Shown piece after piece: positions 1 through 7,039 of a DNA stretch of 7,584 bases (its first letter is position 1; every line of letters starts with the position of its first letter). Source of the DNA: Sulfuricella sp. (GTDB lineage Bacteria > Pseudomonadota > Gammaproteobacteria > Burkholderiales > Sulfuricellaceae). The stretch is taken from contig JAUYSN010000288.1 in NCBI GenBank assembly GCA_030696235.1, positions 1-7,584 of the forward strand, given 5' to 3'. The notes beneath the pieces are model-generated. The model did not search any database. It had not been told where the DNA came from and saw only the letters and a program-made list of their open reading frames with translations. Position numbers and translations under genes: made by a program.

Positions 1-376
1 CGGTGACGGCGAGCCAGCTTTTTCCGGTCCTGCGGGCGAACAGCACCATCGCCACGAGTACGCCGAGGAAGCCGCCGTGGAAGGCCATGCCGCCCTGCCA
101 GACGGAAAAAATCTCCAGCGGATGGGCAAGGAAATGGGCCGGCTGGTAAAACAGCACATAGCCCAGTCTGCCGCCCAGCACCACGCCGAGCACGCCGTAG
201 AACAGCAGGTCGTCCAGCTCCCTGACGGTCCAGCCCGGCTGCGGGCCGGTCTTGATGCGCCGCCGGCCGAGCAGCAGAAACAGGGCAAAGGCCAGCAAAT
301 ACATCAGGCCGTACCAGCGGATGGCGAGCGGGCCGAGATAAAGGGCGACGGGGTCGAATTGCGGATGGATCAGCAT
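1..376 (-). CDS. lgt: Prolipoprotein diacylglyceryl transferase (partial, N-terminal 125 residues)
   Basis: Lgt is an inner-membrane enzyme that transfers diacylglyceryl from phosphatidylglycerol to the lipobox cysteine of prolipoproteins, the first step of lipoprotein maturation. The visible part starts [12 protein letters not shown], followed by RWYGLMY (about residues 20-26), the family's [10 protein letters not shown] block (68-77) and GGMAFHGG (95-102). H100 corresponds to the essential H103 of E. coli Lgt. Hydrophobic stretches at about 22-37, 57-76 and after 100 fit the first membrane segments. The ATG at 376-374 is chosen because the protein aligns with Lgt from its first residues; no good Shine-Dalgarno sequence precedes it. 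The gene runs off the left edge, so the later catalytic arginines cannot be checked. It is divergent from ilvD. Recognition is by family knowledge and is strong. Confidence 0.95.
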   Translation of the reverse strand, partial: MLIHPQFDPVALYLGPLAIRWYGLMYLLAFALFLLLGRRRIKTGPQPGWTVRELDDLLFYGVLGVVLGGRLGYVLFYQPAHFLAHPLEIFSVWQGGMAFHGGFLGVLVAMVLFARRTGKSWLAVT

Positions 377-403
377 TGAGGCGGCAAGGATTTCGGTTAA
401 AAT
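376..403 (+). promoter_or_regulatory. ilvD: Candidate sigma70 promoter for ilvD
   Basis: TTGAGG at 376-381 (4 of 6 consensus bases) is followed after 16 bp by TAAAAT at 398-403 (5 of 6). Transcription would begin near 410, leaving a leader of about 44 nt before the ilvD ATG. The -35 hexamer overlaps the last base of the lgt start codon. The leader is too short for a leucine/isoleucine-type attenuator, and I see no leader peptide rich in branched-chain codons. This is a pattern match only. Confidence 0.4.
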
Positions 404-407
404 GCGG

Positions 408-413
408 ATTATA
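408..413 (-). promoter_or_regulatory. Candidate -10 box for lgt
   Basis: Reading leftward, 413-408 is a perfect TATAAT hexamer. It lies about 32 bp upstream of the lgt ATG, giving a predicted leader of about 25 nt. No convincing -35 hexamer sits 16-18 bp further upstream; the bases there are G-rich. Either the promoter is weak and needs an activator, or the match is chance in a short AT-rich spacer. Confidence 0.45.
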
Positions 414-442
414 CGTTAATCTCTTGTTTTCCCCGTTTTCGC

Positions 443-447
443 AAGGA
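443..447 (+). promoter_or_regulatory. ilvD: Ribosome binding site fixing the ilvD start
   Basis: AAGGA lies 6 nt before the ATG at 454. This decides for the ATG over the in-frame TTG at 376, which would add 26 non-homologous residues and sit inside the promoter and lgt start region. Confidence 0.8.
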
Positions 448-453
448 CTGACC

Positions 454-2307
454 ATGCCCGCCTACCGCTCCAAGACCTCCACCCATGGCCGCAACATGGC
501 CGGCGCGCGCGCCCTGTGGCGCGCCACCGGCATGACCGACGGCGATTTCGGCAAACCGATCATCGCTATCGCCAATTCCTTCACCCAGTTCGTGCCGGGC
601 CACGTCCACCTCAAGGACATGGGGCAGCTGGTGGCGCGCGAGATCGAGAAGGCCGGCGGCGTGGCCAAGGAATTCAACACCATCGCCATCGACGACGGCA
701 TCGCCATGGGCCATGCGGGGATGCTCTACAGCCTGCCTTCGCGTGAGCTGATTGCCGATTCGGTCGAATATATGGTCAACGCCCACTGCGCCGATGCGCT
801 GATCTGTATTTCCAACTGCGACAAAATCACCCCCGGGATGTTGATGGCATCCCTGCGCCTCAACATCCCGACGATCTTCGTTTCCGGCGGGCCGATGGAG
901 GCCGGCAAGGCGGTGATCCACGGCAAGGAAGTGCACCTCGACCTGGTGGATGCCATGGTGGCGGCGGTGGATCCCCATTACACTGACGCCGAAACCCTGA
1001 CCATGGAGCGGTCCGCCTGCCCCACCTGCGGTTCCTGTTCCGGCATGTTCACCGCCAATTCGATGAACTGCCTGGTCGAGGCGCTCGGCCTGGGCCTGCC
1101 CGGCAACGGTTCGCTGTTGGCCACCCACGCCGACCGCAAGCGGCTGTTCCTCGAAGCCGGCCGGCTGATTGTGGCGCTGGCGAAGTCCTGGTATGAAAAG
1201 GACGACGCTTCCGTGCTGCCGCGCAGCATCGCCTCGTTCCAGGCGTTCGAGAACGCCATGACGCTGGACATCGCCATGGGCGGTTCGACCAACACCGTGC
1301 TGCATCTTCTCGCGGCGGCGCATGAGGGCGGGGTGGAGTTCACCATGAATGATATCGACCGCCTTTCCCACAAGGTTCCCCACCTGTGCAAGGTGGCGCC
1401 CTCGATCCAGACCTACCACATGGAGGACGTGCACCGCGCCGGCGGCGTCATGGGCATCCTCGGCGAGATCGACCGCGCCGGGTTGCTGCATCGCGACCTG
1501 CCGACCATCCACAGCCCGACCATGGGGCAGGCGCTGGAGCACTGGGACGTAATGCGCACCCAGGACGAAAAGGTAAAAACCTTCTATCGCGCCGCGCCCG
1601 GCGGCGTGCCGAGCCAGACCGCCTTCAGTCAGGACAAGCGTTATCCTGATCTCGACATCGACCGCGTCGACGGCTGCATACGCGACAAGGCCCACGCCTA
1701 TTCCCAGGACGGCGGACTGGCCGTGCTCTATGGCAATATCGCCGAGGATGGCTGCATCGTCAAAACCGCCGGGGTGGACGCAAGCATCCTCAAATTCAAT
1801 GGCCGCGCACGTATTTTCGAAAGCCAGGATGACGCGGTGGAGGCTATTCTCGCCGACAAGGTCGTCGCCGGCGATGTCGTGGTGATCCGCTACGAAGGGC
1901 CGCGCGGTGGGCCGGGCATGCAGGAAATGCTTTATCCCACCAGCTACCTGAAGTCGAAAGGGCTGGGCAAATCCTGCGCCCTGCTCACCGATGGGCGCTT
2001 CTCCGGCGGCACCTCCGGCTTGTCGATCGGCCACGCTTCGCCCGAAGCGGCGGAAGGCGGCGCCATCGGCCTGATCGAGGAAGGCGACAGCATCGAGATC
2101 GACATTCCCAACCGCACCATCAACCTCAGGATCAGCGACGAGGACCTGGCCCACCGCCGGCTCAGCATGGAATCGAAAGGCGCACAAGCCTGGAAGCCGG
2201 AAAACCGTAACCGTATCGTCTCGGCGGCGTTGCGGGCGTATGCGGCGATGACCACCAGCGCGGCGAAGGGCGCGGTACGCGACGTGTCACAGGTTGAACG
2301 GCGCTAG
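454..2307 (+). CDS. ilvD: Dihydroxy-acid dehydratase (617 aa)
   Basis: IlvD dehydrates 2,3-dihydroxy-isovalerate and 2,3-dihydroxy-3-methylvalerate to the 2-keto acids, the third step of valine and isoleucine synthesis, in the cytoplasm. It carries an Fe-S cluster. The 617 residues match the roughly 616-residue E. coli enzyme nearly end to end, and catalytic positions keep the same numbers: D81 in DDGIAMGH, C122-D123-K124 in [10 protein letters not shown]195 in CPTCGSCSG (with C189 and C192), E491 in GMQEML, and S517 in GRFSGG. By family knowledge these are the metal ligands, cluster cysteines, carbamylated lysine and catalytic serine. The ATG at 454 is preferred over TTG 376 because of AAGGA at 443-447 and homology starting at MPAYRS. 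The gene is divergent from lgt and ends 14 bp before the GspE-type gene. It is intact, with no missing motif. Long open frames on the opposite strand are GC-driven shadows. Confidence 0.98.
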   Translation: MPAYRSKTSTHGRNMAGARALWRATGMTDGDFGKPIIAIANSFTQFVPGHVHLKDMGQLVAREIEKAGGVAKEFNTIAIDDGIAMGHAGMLYSLPSRELIADSVEYMVNAHCADALICISNCDKITPGMLMASLRLNIPTIFVSGGPMEAGKAVIHGKEVHLDLVDAMVAAVDPHYTDAETLTMERSACPTCGSCSGMFTANSMNCLVEALGLGLPGNGSLLATHADRKRLFLEAGRLIVALAKSWYEKDDASVLPRSIASFQAFENAMTLDIAMGGSTNTVLHLLAAAHEGGVEFTMNDIDRLSHKVPHLCKVAPSIQTYHMEDVHRAGGVMGILGEIDRAGLLHRDLPTIHSPTMGQALEHWDVMRTQDEKVKTFYRAAPGGVPSQTAFSQDKRYPDLDIDRVDGCIRDKAHAYSQDGGLAVLYGNIAEDGCIVKTAGVDASILKFNGRARIFESQDDAVEAILADKVVAGDVVVIRYEGPRGGPGMQEMLYPTSYLKSKGLGKSCALLTDGRFSGGTSGLSIGHASPEAAEGGAIGLIEEGDSIEIDIPNRTINLRISDEDLAHRRLSMESKGAQAWKPENRNRIVSAALRAYAAMTTSAAKGAVRDVSQVERR

Positions 2308-2321
2308 GGACAAATAAAGGC

Positions 2322-4094
2322 GTGCCCAAGCCAACCGACCACAAGCTCGGCTTGCGTGAGCTGATCGAGGCGATGATCGCCGACGGCCTGATTGAAAAGG
2401 CGGACGCCGCCAATCTGTTGTTGCCGGCACGAGGCGCCCGTGGCGAGGTTCATCCACTGGTGCAGATCGCCGAGCAGAAATGGAAATCGGCCCGGCCCCC
2501 GCACAAGCTGCTTAACCTCGAAGCCCTGACCGAATGGCTGGCAGACTGGGTCAAGCTGCCCTACTACCACATCGACCCTCTCAAGATCGATGTGACCGCC
2601 ATCACCAACATCATGTCGGATACGTATGCGGCGCGCTTCCGCATCCTGCCAGTTGAAGTCACCTCGCGCGAGGTGGTGGTAGCCACGGCCGAGCCTTTCC
2701 TGAACGAGTGGGAAAAGGAGCTGGCGCCGATCCTGCGCCTCGACATCAAGCGTGTCGTCGCCAACCCGCTGGACATTCAACGCTACCTTGCCGAGTTCTA
2801 CAGTCTGGCGCGTTCGGTCAAGAAGGCCTCGCAATCGCAGAGTTCAGCCTTTGGCGGCGGCCTTTCCAACTTCGAGCAGCTGGTGGAGATGGGGCGCACC
2901 GGTAATCTCGATGCCAACGACCAGCATGTCGTTCACATCGTCGACTGGCTGCTGCAATACGCTTTCGATCAGCGCGCTTCCGACATCCATCTCGAGCCGC
3001 GGCGCGACTACGGCGACGTGCGCTTCCGCATTGACGGCGTAATGCACCACGTCTACCAGATCCCACTCGCGGTGATGGGCGCGGTGACCAGCCGCATCAA
3101 GGGTCTCGGGCGGATGGACATCGTCGAGAAGCGCCGTCCTCTGGATGGCCGCATCAAGACCCGCTCGCCCGACGGCGACGAAATCGAGTTGCGCCTCTCC
3201 ACCATGCCGACCGCCTTCGGCGAAAAGATGGTGATGCGCATTTTCAATCCCGAAGTGATTGCGCAGAACTTCAAGGAAATGGGCTTCTCCGATGAGGACG
3301 TGGCGCGCTGGACCCAGATGACCAGCCAGCCCAACGGCATCATCCTGGTCACTGGCCCGACCGGCTCGGGCAAGACTACCACGCTGTATTCCGCCCTGCG
3401 CCAGCTCGCCGTACCGGAAGTGAATGTCTGCACCATCGAAGACCCGATCGAGATGATCTCGCCCCAGTTCAACCAGATGCAGGTGCAGCAAAATATCGGC
3501 CTGGATTTCGCCAGCGGCGTGCGCACCCTGATGCGCCAGGACCCGGACATCATCATGGTGGGCGAGATCCGCGACCTGGAAACCGCTGAAATGGCGATCC
3601 AGGCGGCGCTGACCGGGCATCTGGTATTGTCCACCCTGCACACCAATGACGCGCCCTCGGCGATTTCCCGCCTGCTCGACCTGGGCGTCCCGCCCTACCT
3701 GATCAATGCGACCTTGCTCGGGGTGATGGCGCAGCGTCTGGTGCGCACCCTGTGCCCACACTGCAAGGAGCGCGAAGCACTCGACGGCGAAGTATGGGAG
3801 TCCATGGTCAAACCGTGGAAGGCCGCCGCGCCGGCGACGGCCTGTGCGCCGAAAGGCTGCCTGGAATGCCGCATGACCGGCTACCTCGGCCGCATTGGTT
3901 TGTACGAGATGCTGATCATGTCGCCCGGCCTGCGCAAGCTGATCAAGCCGGCCTGCGATGTCGCCGCCCTGCGCGAGCAGGCCTACAAGGAAGGCATGAA
4001 GCCGCTCAGGATCAGCGGCGCACAGAAGGTCGCGAGCGGGCTGACCACCATAGAGGAAGTCCTGAAAGTCGCCCCGCCGCCCTACGGCGTGTAA
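2322..4094 (+). CDS. GspE/PulE/PilB-family secretion or pilus assembly ATPase (590 aa)
   Basis: This is a hexameric cytoplasmic motor ATPase of the type II secretion / type IV pilus family, which drives pilin or pseudopilin assembly at the inner membrane. A T2SSE_N-like region covers about residues 64-160. A Ser/Gly-rich linker follows, then the ATPase core from about 199: SDIHLEP (220-226), Walker A GPTGSGKT (345-352, K351), Asp box TIEDPIE (E373, D374), Walker B DPDIIMVGE (catalytic E415) and the His box GHLVLSTLHTND (H433, H440). Zinc-site cysteines C478, C481, C513 and C516 (with C508 nearby) precede GYLGRIGLYE. All motor motifs are intact. The start is GTG at 2322; AGGGA at 2306-2310, overlapping the ilvD stop, is the best-spaced ribosome site, and ATG 2373 is an alternative. 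The 14-bp gap suggests co-transcription with ilvD. No gsp or pil partners are present, so the sequence alone does not decide between GspE and PilB. No symbol is given. Confidence 0.9.
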   Translation: MPKPTDHKLGLRELIEAMIADGLIEKADAANLLLPARGARGEVHPLVQIAEQKWKSARPPHKLLNLEALTEWLADWVKLPYYHIDPLKIDVTAITNIMSDTYAARFRILPVEVTSREVVVATAEPFLNEWEKELAPILRLDIKRVVANPLDIQRYLAEFYSLARSVKKASQSQSSAFGGGLSNFEQLVEMGRTGNLDANDQHVVHIVDWLLQYAFDQRASDIHLEPRRDYGDVRFRIDGVMHHVYQIPLAVMGAVTSRIKGLGRMDIVEKRRPLDGRIKTRSPDGDEIELRLSTMPTAFGEKMVMRIFNPEVIAQNFKEMGFSDEDVARWTQMTSQPNGIILVTGPTGSGKTTTLYSALRQLAVPEVNVCTIEDPIEMISPQFNQMQVQQNIGLDFASGVRTLMRQDPDIIMVGEIRDLETAEMAIQAALTGHLVLSTLHTNDAPSAISRLLDLGVPPYLINATLLGVMAQRLVRTLCPHCKEREALDGEVWESMVKPWKAAAPATACAPKGCLECRMTGYLGRIGLYEMLIMSPGLRKLIKPACDVAALREQAYKEGMKPLRISGAQKVASGLTTIEEVLKVAPPPYGV

Positions 4095-4165
4095 TACCGC
4101 TGGCGCTGCCAGGCGAGCTGGAAAGTCTGCCCGTCAGCCTCGACAAGCCGGTGACGCCCGTTGTC

Positions 4166-4189
4166 AACGCCTGGGTGTGCCAGGGCGTT
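4166..4189 (+). terminator. Bulged hairpin after the ATPase gene, possible terminator or mRNA 3' end
   Basis: AACGCCTGG (4166-4174) can pair with CCAGGGCGTT (4180-4189) around a GTGTG loop: nine base pairs with one bulged G. It lies 71 bp after the ATPase stop. What follows is AT-rich (AAATATTTAT) and contains the perfect palindrome TAAATATTTA (4189-4198), but there is no clean T run, so intrinsic termination is uncertain. It may instead stabilise the 3' end of the message. A shorter hairpin, CTGGC-GCT-GCCAG (4100-4112), lies just after the stop codon. Confidence 0.4.
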
Positions 4190-4216
4190 AAATATTTATC
4201 AGCAATATCGGATGTA

Positions 4217-4244
4217 GATATCCTGCTACAGATATCCTGCTACA
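4217..4244. repeat. Perfect 14-bp tandem repeat, two copies
   Basis: GATATCCTGCTACA occurs at 4217-4230 and again at 4231-4244 with no mismatch; the base before each copy (A at 4216 and A at 4230) also agrees. Each unit contains the palindrome GATATC. TGTAG at 4213-4217 can pair with CTACA at 4226-4230 (8-nt loop), and ATGTAG (4212-4217) can pair with CTACAT (4240-4245). The repeat ends 3 bp before the predicted -35 box of the cytochrome gene, a position typical of regulator sites. That role is inference. Confidence 0.85.
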
Positions 4245-4247
4245 TGT

Positions 4248-4275
4248 TTGCAAAGCTGGAAAAATTGGATAAGAT
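4248..4275 (+). promoter_or_regulatory. Candidate sigma70 promoter for the cytochrome c gene
   Basis: TTGCAA (4248-4253) and TAAGAT (4270-4275) are separated by 16 bp, each with 4 of 6 consensus bases. Transcription would start near 4282, giving a leader of about 34 nt containing the strong ribosome site AAGGAG (4304-4309). The surrounding DNA is clearly more AT-rich than the coding regions, which supports a promoter here even if the exact hexamers are uncertain. Confidence 0.45.
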
Positions 4276-4315
4276 GGCGGGTCACTTTTTTCTCAAGTTA
4301 AACAAGGAGTATTAA

Positions 4316-4639
4316 ATGAAAGCAATTCTGGGAATTGCCGCTGCTGCGGCCTTGCTGGTGGCTGGACAAGCAGCAGCTGATGATCAGTTGGCGCTGGCGC
4401 AGAAGAGCGGTTGCATGGCCTGCCATCAGGTCGCGGTTAAAGTGGTCGGCCCGGCTTACAAGGATGTGGCCAAGAAATACGCCGCTGACAAAGGCGCGGC
4501 CGACAGGCTGACCAAGCATGTCATCGCCGGCAGCAAGGACGTGTGGGGTCCTGTGCCTATGCCTCCTAAGGGTGGCAACGCCGCCGTCAAGGACGAGGAC
4601 ATCAAGAAGATCGTGACCTGGATTCTGACCTTGAAGTAA
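4316..4639 (+). CDS. Periplasmic monohaem cytochrome c, c-551/c-552 family (107 aa)
   Basis: This is a small soluble class I cytochrome c that carries electrons in the periplasm, typically from the bc1 complex to a terminal oxidase or to nitrite reductase. A Sec signal peptide covers residues 1-21 (K2, hydrophobic Ala/Leu core, cleavage predicted after AAA before DDQLA). The haem site is CMACH (C33, C36, H37), followed by KVVGPAYKDVAKKY. The sixth ligand is M82 in VWGPVPMPPKGG, and the protein ends in an amphipathic helix, VTWILTLK. The mature length of about 86 residues and these motifs match Nitrosomonas c-552 and Pseudomonas c-551. AAGGAG lies 6 nt before the ATG. The gene is a single-gene unit between its own promoter region and a strong terminator. 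Its redox partner cannot be told from this window; no nir or oxidase genes are adjacent. Confidence 0.95.
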   Translation: MKAILGIAAAAALLVAGQAAADDQLALAQKSGCMACHQVAVKVVGPAYKDVAKKYAADKGAADRLTKHVIAGSKDVWGPVPMPPKGGNAAVKDEDIKKIVTWILTLK

Positions 4640-4657
4640 TTCGGGCGCTGTACCATC

Positions 4658-4684
4658 AAAAAGCCGGCCTTGCGCCGGCTTTTT
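4658..4684. terminator. Bidirectional intrinsic terminator
   Basis: AAAAAGCCGGC (4658-4668), loop CTTGC (4669-4673) and GCCGGCTTTTT (4674-4684) form a perfect 11-bp inverted repeat with a GC core and A/T flanks. It therefore ends in a U run on either strand. It lies 18 bp after the cytochrome stop and touches the stop codon of the convergent permease, so it can terminate both transcripts. Confidence 0.92.
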
Positions 4685-6087
4685 TATTGGGCTTTTGCCA
4701 GCTTGCTATGGTGCATCGAGTAGGCGAAGTACACGATCAGCCCGATCACCAGCCAGACCGCGAAACGTAGCCAGGTCGTGGCCGGCAGGAAGGCCATCAG
4801 CGCCCCGCAGGAAAATGCGCCGAGCAGGGGGAAGAACGGATTCAGCGGGTTCTTGAACGGGCGGTGCAGAAGCGGCTGGGTGATGCGCAGCACGATCACC
4901 CCCAAGCACACCAGCACGAAGGCGGCCAGGGTGCCGATGTTGACCAGTTCGGCCAGTTCGCCCAGCGGAATGAAGCCGGCGATGGTGGCGATGACTAGGC
5001 CGCACAGGATGATGACCCGCACCGGCGTGTGGGTCTTGGCGTGGACGCGGGCGAAGAACGGCGACAGCAGGCCGTCGCGCGACATGGCGAAAATCACCCG
5101 GGTCAGCCCGTAATAAAGCACCAGCATCACCGTGGTCAGTCCGGCGATCACGCCGGTCGCCACCAGCGCCGAGGCCCAGTTGATGCCGAGCAGATGGAGC
5201 GAATGCGCCACCGGCGAGGGCACGTTGAGTTGGGTGTAGGGCACGATGCCGGTAAGCAGGCCCGAAACGACGATATAGATCAGGGTGCAGAACACCAGCG
5301 AAGTGATGATGCCGATCGGCACGTCGCGCTGCGGGTTCTTGGCTTCTTCCGCAGCGGTGGAAACGGCATCGAAGCCGACGTAGGCGAAAAACACCATTGC
5401 CGCGCCGGCGAACACGCCGGTGGGCTTGCCTTCCGGGCTGGTGCCGGACCAGCCGAAGGGCATGAACGGGTTCCAGTTCTCCGGGTTGATGTTGAACAAT
5501 GCCACCCCGATGAAGACCGCGATGGTCAGCAGTTTGACGAACACCATCGCGGTGTTGATTTTCGTGCTCTGGCGCACGCCGATCGCCAGCAGCACCATCA
5601 GGATCAGCACGATGCCCGCCGCCGGCAGGTTGACGATGCCGCCCAAGCTGGGCGCCTTGGTCAGCGCTTCGGGCAGGCCGAAGCCAATGGCGGTGAGGGC
5701 GTTGTTGAAATAGCCCGACCAGCCGTTGGCCACCGCCGCTGTGGCGACGCCGTATTCGAGAATCAGATCCCAGCCGATGATCCACGCCACCAGTTCGCCG
5801 AACGCCGCGTAGCTGTAGCCGTAGGCGCTACCGCAGCCGCCCACGGCAGAGGCCAGTTCGGAATAGGCCAGCGCGGCGAAGGCGCAGGCGAAGCCCGCGA
5901 CGATGAACGACAGCACCACGGCGGGGCCGGCCTGGGTAGCCGCGGCGATGCCGGTAAGGACAAAGATGCCGGTGCCGATGATCGCGCCGATGCCGAGGAA
6001 AGTCAGGTCGAAGGCGGTCAGGCATTTTTTCAGCCCGGTTTCGCTAAAGTCGTCCGGCGTCGTGGTTTTGGTGCGGAATATCTGCAT
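4684..6087 (-). CDS. APC-superfamily amino acid permease, CAT-like (467 aa)
   Basis: This is an inner-membrane secondary transporter of amino acids, of the amino acid-polyamine-organocation superfamily. TM1 carries the unwound substrate-site motif GIGAIIGTGIF (residues 32-42). Roughly twelve hydrophobic segments follow, including AVVLSFIVAGFACAF, GIVLILMVLLAIGV, GAAMVFFAYVGFDAVS before the conserved EEAKNPQRDVP loop, ALVATGVIAGLTTVMLV followed by TRVIFAMSRDG, and a final pair near the C-terminus. The EEAKNPQRDVPIGI and RVIFAMSRDGLLP-like blocks point to the cationic amino acid transporter branch (compare B. subtilis YfnA and Geobacillus ApcT); the actual substrate is unknown. The length of 467 is normal for that branch. 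AAGGGGGAG (6100-6092) lies 4 nt before the ATG. The gene follows hemF by 49 bp with no visible terminator or clear promoter between them. Its TAA stop abuts the shared terminator. Confidence 0.93.
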   Translation of the reverse strand: MQIFRTKTTTPDDFSETGLKKCLTAFDLTFLGIGAIIGTGIFVLTGIAAATQAGPAVVLSFIVAGFACAFAALAYSELASAVGGCGSAYGYSYAAFGELVAWIIGWDLILEYGVATAAVANGWSGYFNNALTAIGFGLPEALTKAPSLGGIVNLPAAGIVLILMVLLAIGVRQSTKINTAMVFVKLLTIAVFIGVALFNINPENWNPFMPFGWSGTSPEGKPTGVFAGAAMVFFAYVGFDAVSTAAEEAKNPQRDVPIGIITSLVFCTLIYIVVSGLLTGIVPYTQLNVPSPVAHSLHLLGINWASALVATGVIAGLTTVMLVLYYGLTRVIFAMSRDGLLSPFFARVHAKTHTPVRVIILCGLVIATIAGFIPLGELAELVNIGTLAAFVLVCLGVIVLRITQPLLHRPFKNPLNPFFPLLGAFSCGALMAFLPATTWLRFAVWLVIGLIVYFAYSMHHSKLAKAQ

Positions 6088-6091
6088 TGGT

Positions 6092-6100
6092 CTCCCCCTT
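6092..6100 (-). promoter_or_regulatory. Strong ribosome binding site of the permease gene
   Basis: On the minus strand, AAGGGGGAG lies just upstream of the ATG at 6087. It is the strongest purine-rich site on the leftward strand in this window and supports that start codon. Confidence 0.7.
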
Positions 6101-6136
6101 GTTGGTGCGAAGTGTAGTTATTTTGGTCGGGCTTGG

Positions 6137-7039
6137 CTACAACCAGTCTTTCGCCACCAGAAACTCGCGGTACAGCCGTTCCTCCTCAGAGCCCTTGTCC
6201 GGCTGCCAGTCATAGCGCCATTTGACGATGGGCGGCAGCGACATCAGGATGGACTCGGTACGCCCCCCCGATTGCAGGCCGAACAGGGTGCCGCGATCCC
6301 ACACCAGGTTGAATTCGACATAACGGCCACGGCGATAGGCCTGGAAATCCCGCTCGCGTTCGCCGTAAGGCGTGGAACTGCGGCGTTGCAATATGGGCAG
6401 GTAGGCGGCGAGGAAGTGCTCGCCGACGCTTTGCATCAGGCCGAAGCTGAAATCGAAATCTCGCTCATGGAAGTCGTCGAAGAAGATTCCGCCTATGCCG
6501 CGCGGCTCGTTGCGGTGCTTGAGGTAAAAGTATTCGTCGCACCATTGCTTGAAGCGGGGGTGATATTCCGCGCCGAACGGTGCCAGCGCATCGCGGCAGG
6601 TGCGGTGGAAATGCACGGTATCTTCGGTGAAACCGTAATAAGGCGTCAGGTCCATGCCGCCGCCGAACCACCACACCGGCTCAGCGCCGGGCGGTTGCGC
6701 GCAGAAGAAGCGTACGTTGAAATGGGTGGTGGGGATGTAAGGATTGCGCGGATGCAGCACCAGCGACAGACCCATTGCTTCGAAGCCGCATCCGGCCAGC
6801 TCGGGGCGTTTGGCCGTGGCGCTGGCGGGCAGCTTTTGTCCGCGCACGTGGGAGAAATTGACTCCGCCACGCTCCAACACCTTGCCCTCCTCGATCACGC
6901 AGCTCAAGCCTTCACCGCCTTCCGGGCGCTGCCAGGCATCGCGCAGGAAGGTGTGACCATCGGTCTGCTCCAGTAGGGTTACGATGCGCTCCTGCAAATC
7001 GGTGAGATAGGCTTTGACGGCGTCGCGGTCCATGTTCAT
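6137..7039 (-). CDS. hemF: Oxygen-dependent coproporphyrinogen III oxidase (300 aa)
   Basis: HemF oxidatively decarboxylates two propionates of coproporphyrinogen III to vinyl groups, giving protoporphyrinogen IX in haem synthesis. It is cytoplasmic and uses O2. Starting from the ATG at 7039, the conserved residues fall at E. coli numbers: S92, H96, H106 and N108-R110 in TTHFNVR, H145 in VHFHR, and H175 in [10 protein letters not shown]. Other family blocks are [18 protein letters not shown] (about 50-67), [14 protein letters not shown] (123-136) and the C-terminal [13 protein letters not shown] and [13 protein letters not shown]. The total length equals the family norm (299-300). A longer open frame reaching upstream to 7225 is an artefact overlapping tsaC. 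ATG 7039 overlaps the tsaC stop as ATGA; a second ATG at 7033 is possible. An AGGA sits about 10 nt upstream. The use of O2 implies an aerobic or facultative host; an HemN homologue elsewhere cannot be excluded. Confidence 0.97.
   Translation of the reverse strand: MNMDRDAVKAYLTDLQERIVTLLEQTDGHTFLRDAWQRPEGGEGLSCVIEEGKVLERGGVNFSHVRGQKLPASATAKRPELAGCGFEAMGLSLVLHPRNPYIPTTHFNVRFFCAQPPGAEPVWWFGGGMDLTPYYGFTEDTVHFHRTCRDALAPFGAEYHPRFKQWCDEYFYLKHRNEPRGIGGIFFDDFHERDFDFSFGLMQSVGEHFLAAYLPILQRRSSTPYGERERDFQAYRRGRYVEFNLVWDRGTLFGLQSGGRTESILMSLPPIVKWRYDWQPDKGSEEERLYREFLVAKDWL

Noticed and set aside
77..379. A 100-codon plus-strand frame at the left edge
   Set aside because: It is antisense to lgt, whose [10 protein letters not shown] and HGG motifs on the minus strand are unambiguous.
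376..453. N-terminal extension of IlvD from TTG 376
   Set aside because: The extra 26 residues have no counterpart in IlvD, the segment holds promoter elements and overlaps the lgt start codon, and the ATG at 454 has a well-spaced AAGGA.
409..2187. A 592-codon open frame on the minus strand opposite ilvD
   Set aside because: It lies wholly antisense to a strongly conserved enzyme, has Ala/Gly/His/Arg-rich low-information composition typical of GC-rich shadow frames, and shows no recognisable domain or ribosome site.
2844..3761. A 305-codon minus-strand frame opposite the secretion ATPase
   Set aside because: It is antisense to the Walker and zinc-motif region of a clear gene, and its composition reflects the complementary codon positions of that gene. 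No family is recognised.
3752..4315. A 187-codon plus-strand frame running from the ATPase 3' end through the spacer
   Set aside because: Its first two thirds overlap the ATPase C-terminus in another frame, and the remainder covers the promoter and repeat region. No start with a ribosome site or known family is seen.
5029..6117. A 362-codon plus-strand frame opposite the permease
   Set aside because: Its residues are dominated by Asp/His/Gly/Arg/Gln as expected from the complement of a membrane-protein gene, and it runs over the permease start. It is a shadow.
5903..6976. A 357-codon plus-strand frame across the permease start and hemF
   Set aside because: It is antisense to two well-supported genes and has no recognisable motif.
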